Of a DNA stretch of 64,000 nt, positions 63,264 through 64,000 are shown piece after piece. The stretch comes from Planctomycetota bacterium. GTDB taxonomy: Bacteria > Planctomycetota > GCA-002687715 > DRQF01. Each line of letters begins with the position of its first letter. Position 1 is the stretch's first letter. The stretch spans positions 62,001 to 126,000 of the forward strand of contig JACKGY010000006.1 in NCBI GenBank assembly GCA_020639295.1, given 5' to 3'. A program made the position numbers and the translations under genes. A model generated the notes under the pieces. It had not been told where the DNA came from and did not search any database. It saw only the letters and a list, made by a program, of their open reading frames with translations.

Positions 63264-63366
63264 CGACCGTGGTCTCGACCGTCGCCGGCGCGGATGCGGA
63301 CCGGTGGCCCAGGTGTCCCACTCGCCGCCATCCGACGATCGAAGCGGACTCACCGGCGCTCTCGGC

Positions 63367-63395
63367 TTGACCCTGACCTCGGGCACTGATCGAAT
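63367..63395 (+). promoter_or_regulatory. Possible promoter for the kinase gene
   Basis: TTGACC at 63367-63372, a 17-bp spacer and TCGAAT at 63390-63395, with the ATG 8 nt downstream (a further leaderless candidate). Confidence 0.35.
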
Positions 63396-63403
63396 GGCGC
63401 GGC

Positions 63404-64000
63404 ATGGTCGATCCCGCCGCACAGGATGATCACGACGAGGCCTCCTTCTTCCTCGACGGCCTGAGCCAGGGCCCGTCGCCGGCCGAACGCGAGACGGTCA
63501 GGGCGCTGCCGGCCGAGACGGAGGACTTCCGGTTCATCCGCGAGCTCGGTCGCGGCGGCATGGGTGTCGTCTACGAGGCCGAGGACAAGGCCGGCGACCG
63601 ACGCGTGGCGGTCAAGGTCATCGCCGCCGACCTGCGCCTGTCCGAGCAGGCGCTGCAGCGCTTCGAGCGCGAGGCCCGCGCCGCCGCGGCGCTCGGGCAC
63701 CGCAACTGCGTCTTCGTCTACGGCGCCCACCGCGTCCAGGACTCGCCGGCCATCTCGATGGAGCTCATGGACGAGACCCTCGAGGATCGGCTGCGCCTGG
63801 GCGAGCCGATTCCGGTCGAGCTGGCCCTGCGCTGGACCGACGAGGTCCTCCGTGGGCTCGAGGCCGCCCACGCCATCGACCTGATCCACCGCGACGTGAA
63901 ACCGTCGAACGTGTTCCTCGACGCCCGGGGACGGGCGAAGGTCGGCGACTTCGGCCTGACCCGGAAGGCCGAGGAGAACCTGGGCCTGACCCGCAGCGGC
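63404..64000 (+). CDS. Hanks-type serine/threonine protein kinase, N-terminal part (runs off the window)
   Basis: 199 codons are visible from ATG 63404. A 40-residue acidic leader is followed by the kinase fold. The glycine loop is ELGRGGMGVVYEAED, the ATP-binding Lys is in RVAVKVIAAD, alpha-C is in RFEREARAAAALGH, the hinge region is AISMELMDETLEDRL, the catalytic loop is LIHRDVKPSNVFLD and the metal loop is VGDFGLTRKAEE. The HRD and DFG motifs are complete, so it should be active. The rest of the protein, often with a membrane and sensor part, is past base 64000. Confidence 0.93.
   Translation, partial: MVDPAAQDDHDEASFFLDGLSQGPSPAERETVRALPAETEDFRFIRELGRGGMGVVYEAEDKAGDRRVAVKVIAADLRLSEQALQRFEREARAAAALGHRNCVFVYGAHRVQDSPAISMELMDETLEDRLRLGEPIPVELALRWTDEVLRGLEAAHAIDLIHRDVKPSNVFLDARGRAKVGDFGLTRKAEENLGLTRSG

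Overview
This is a GC-rich bacterial chromosome segment. Gene content points tentatively to a Planctomycetota-like organism, though no ribosomal or marker gene confirms this. The pointers are an ECF sigma factor coupled to a giant alpha-2-macroglobulin-type protein, DUF3299 proteins, a CAP-domain exoprotein, a GYF_2 protein, PhoD, a Hanks-type kinase, and many small lipoproteins. Several genes have a -10-like hexamer only 6-8 nt before ATG, which suggests leaderless transcription.

Region 1 (about 1-11.3 kb) is a mobile-element graveyard. It holds a partial IS21 element inserted in a broken IS1380 transposase, a 3' tRNA-Pro(GGG) fragment with a strong terminator, an alpha/beta hydrolase between two diverged direct repeats, and two AT-rich orphan genes bounded by a repeated hairpin-forming intergenic element. 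It also holds a nested pair of near-identical IS21 elements (one inserted head-on into the istB of the other, with a 5-bp target duplication), an intact ISL3 element with perfect 27-bp inverted repeats, and an IS3 remnant.

Region 2 (11.4-18.7 kb) looks like a glycan or polyisoprenyl-sugar neighbourhood: two SAM methyltransferases, a polytopic GT-C-like protein, a GT2 glycosyltransferase, a lipoprotein and a 54-residue membrane protein. Region 3 (18.7-26.2 kb) has a MarR/MBL-fold divergent pair with a visible operator, lipoproteins, an aldo/keto reductase, a zinc alcohol dehydrogenase, an M20 peptidase and a TPR lipoprotein. Region 4 (26.2-29.2 kb) is a molybdate operon: HTH-Mop regulator, modA, modB, modC, all joined by 4-bp overlaps.

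Region 5 (29.4-37.6 kb) encodes exported or envelope functions: a CAP-domain protein, a transglutaminase-like protein, an MBOAT O-acyltransferase with its SGNH-like partner, an AAA-type ATPase, a patatin lipoprotein and a SEC-C protein. Region 6 (37.8-47.6 kb) is a dense run of overlapping genes: GT39-like transferase, two calcineurin-like phosphoesterases, GYF_2 protein, a Tat-exported NAD-epimerase-like protein with a coupled Npt-type transporter, a membrane protein and PhoD.

Region 7 (47.6-58.4 kb) has the ECF sigma/anti-sigma-A2M fusion operon, two paralogous DUF3299 proteins, a coiled-coil protein and a MacB-like ABC transporter whose permease carries a seven-fold Asp-His run, suggesting a metal-linked system. 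Region 8 (58.8-64 kb) has a GNAT acetyltransferase, a multi-zinc-ribbon protein, a secreted subtilisin-like protease, a DCC-family protein and the start of a Ser/Thr kinase that runs off the window.
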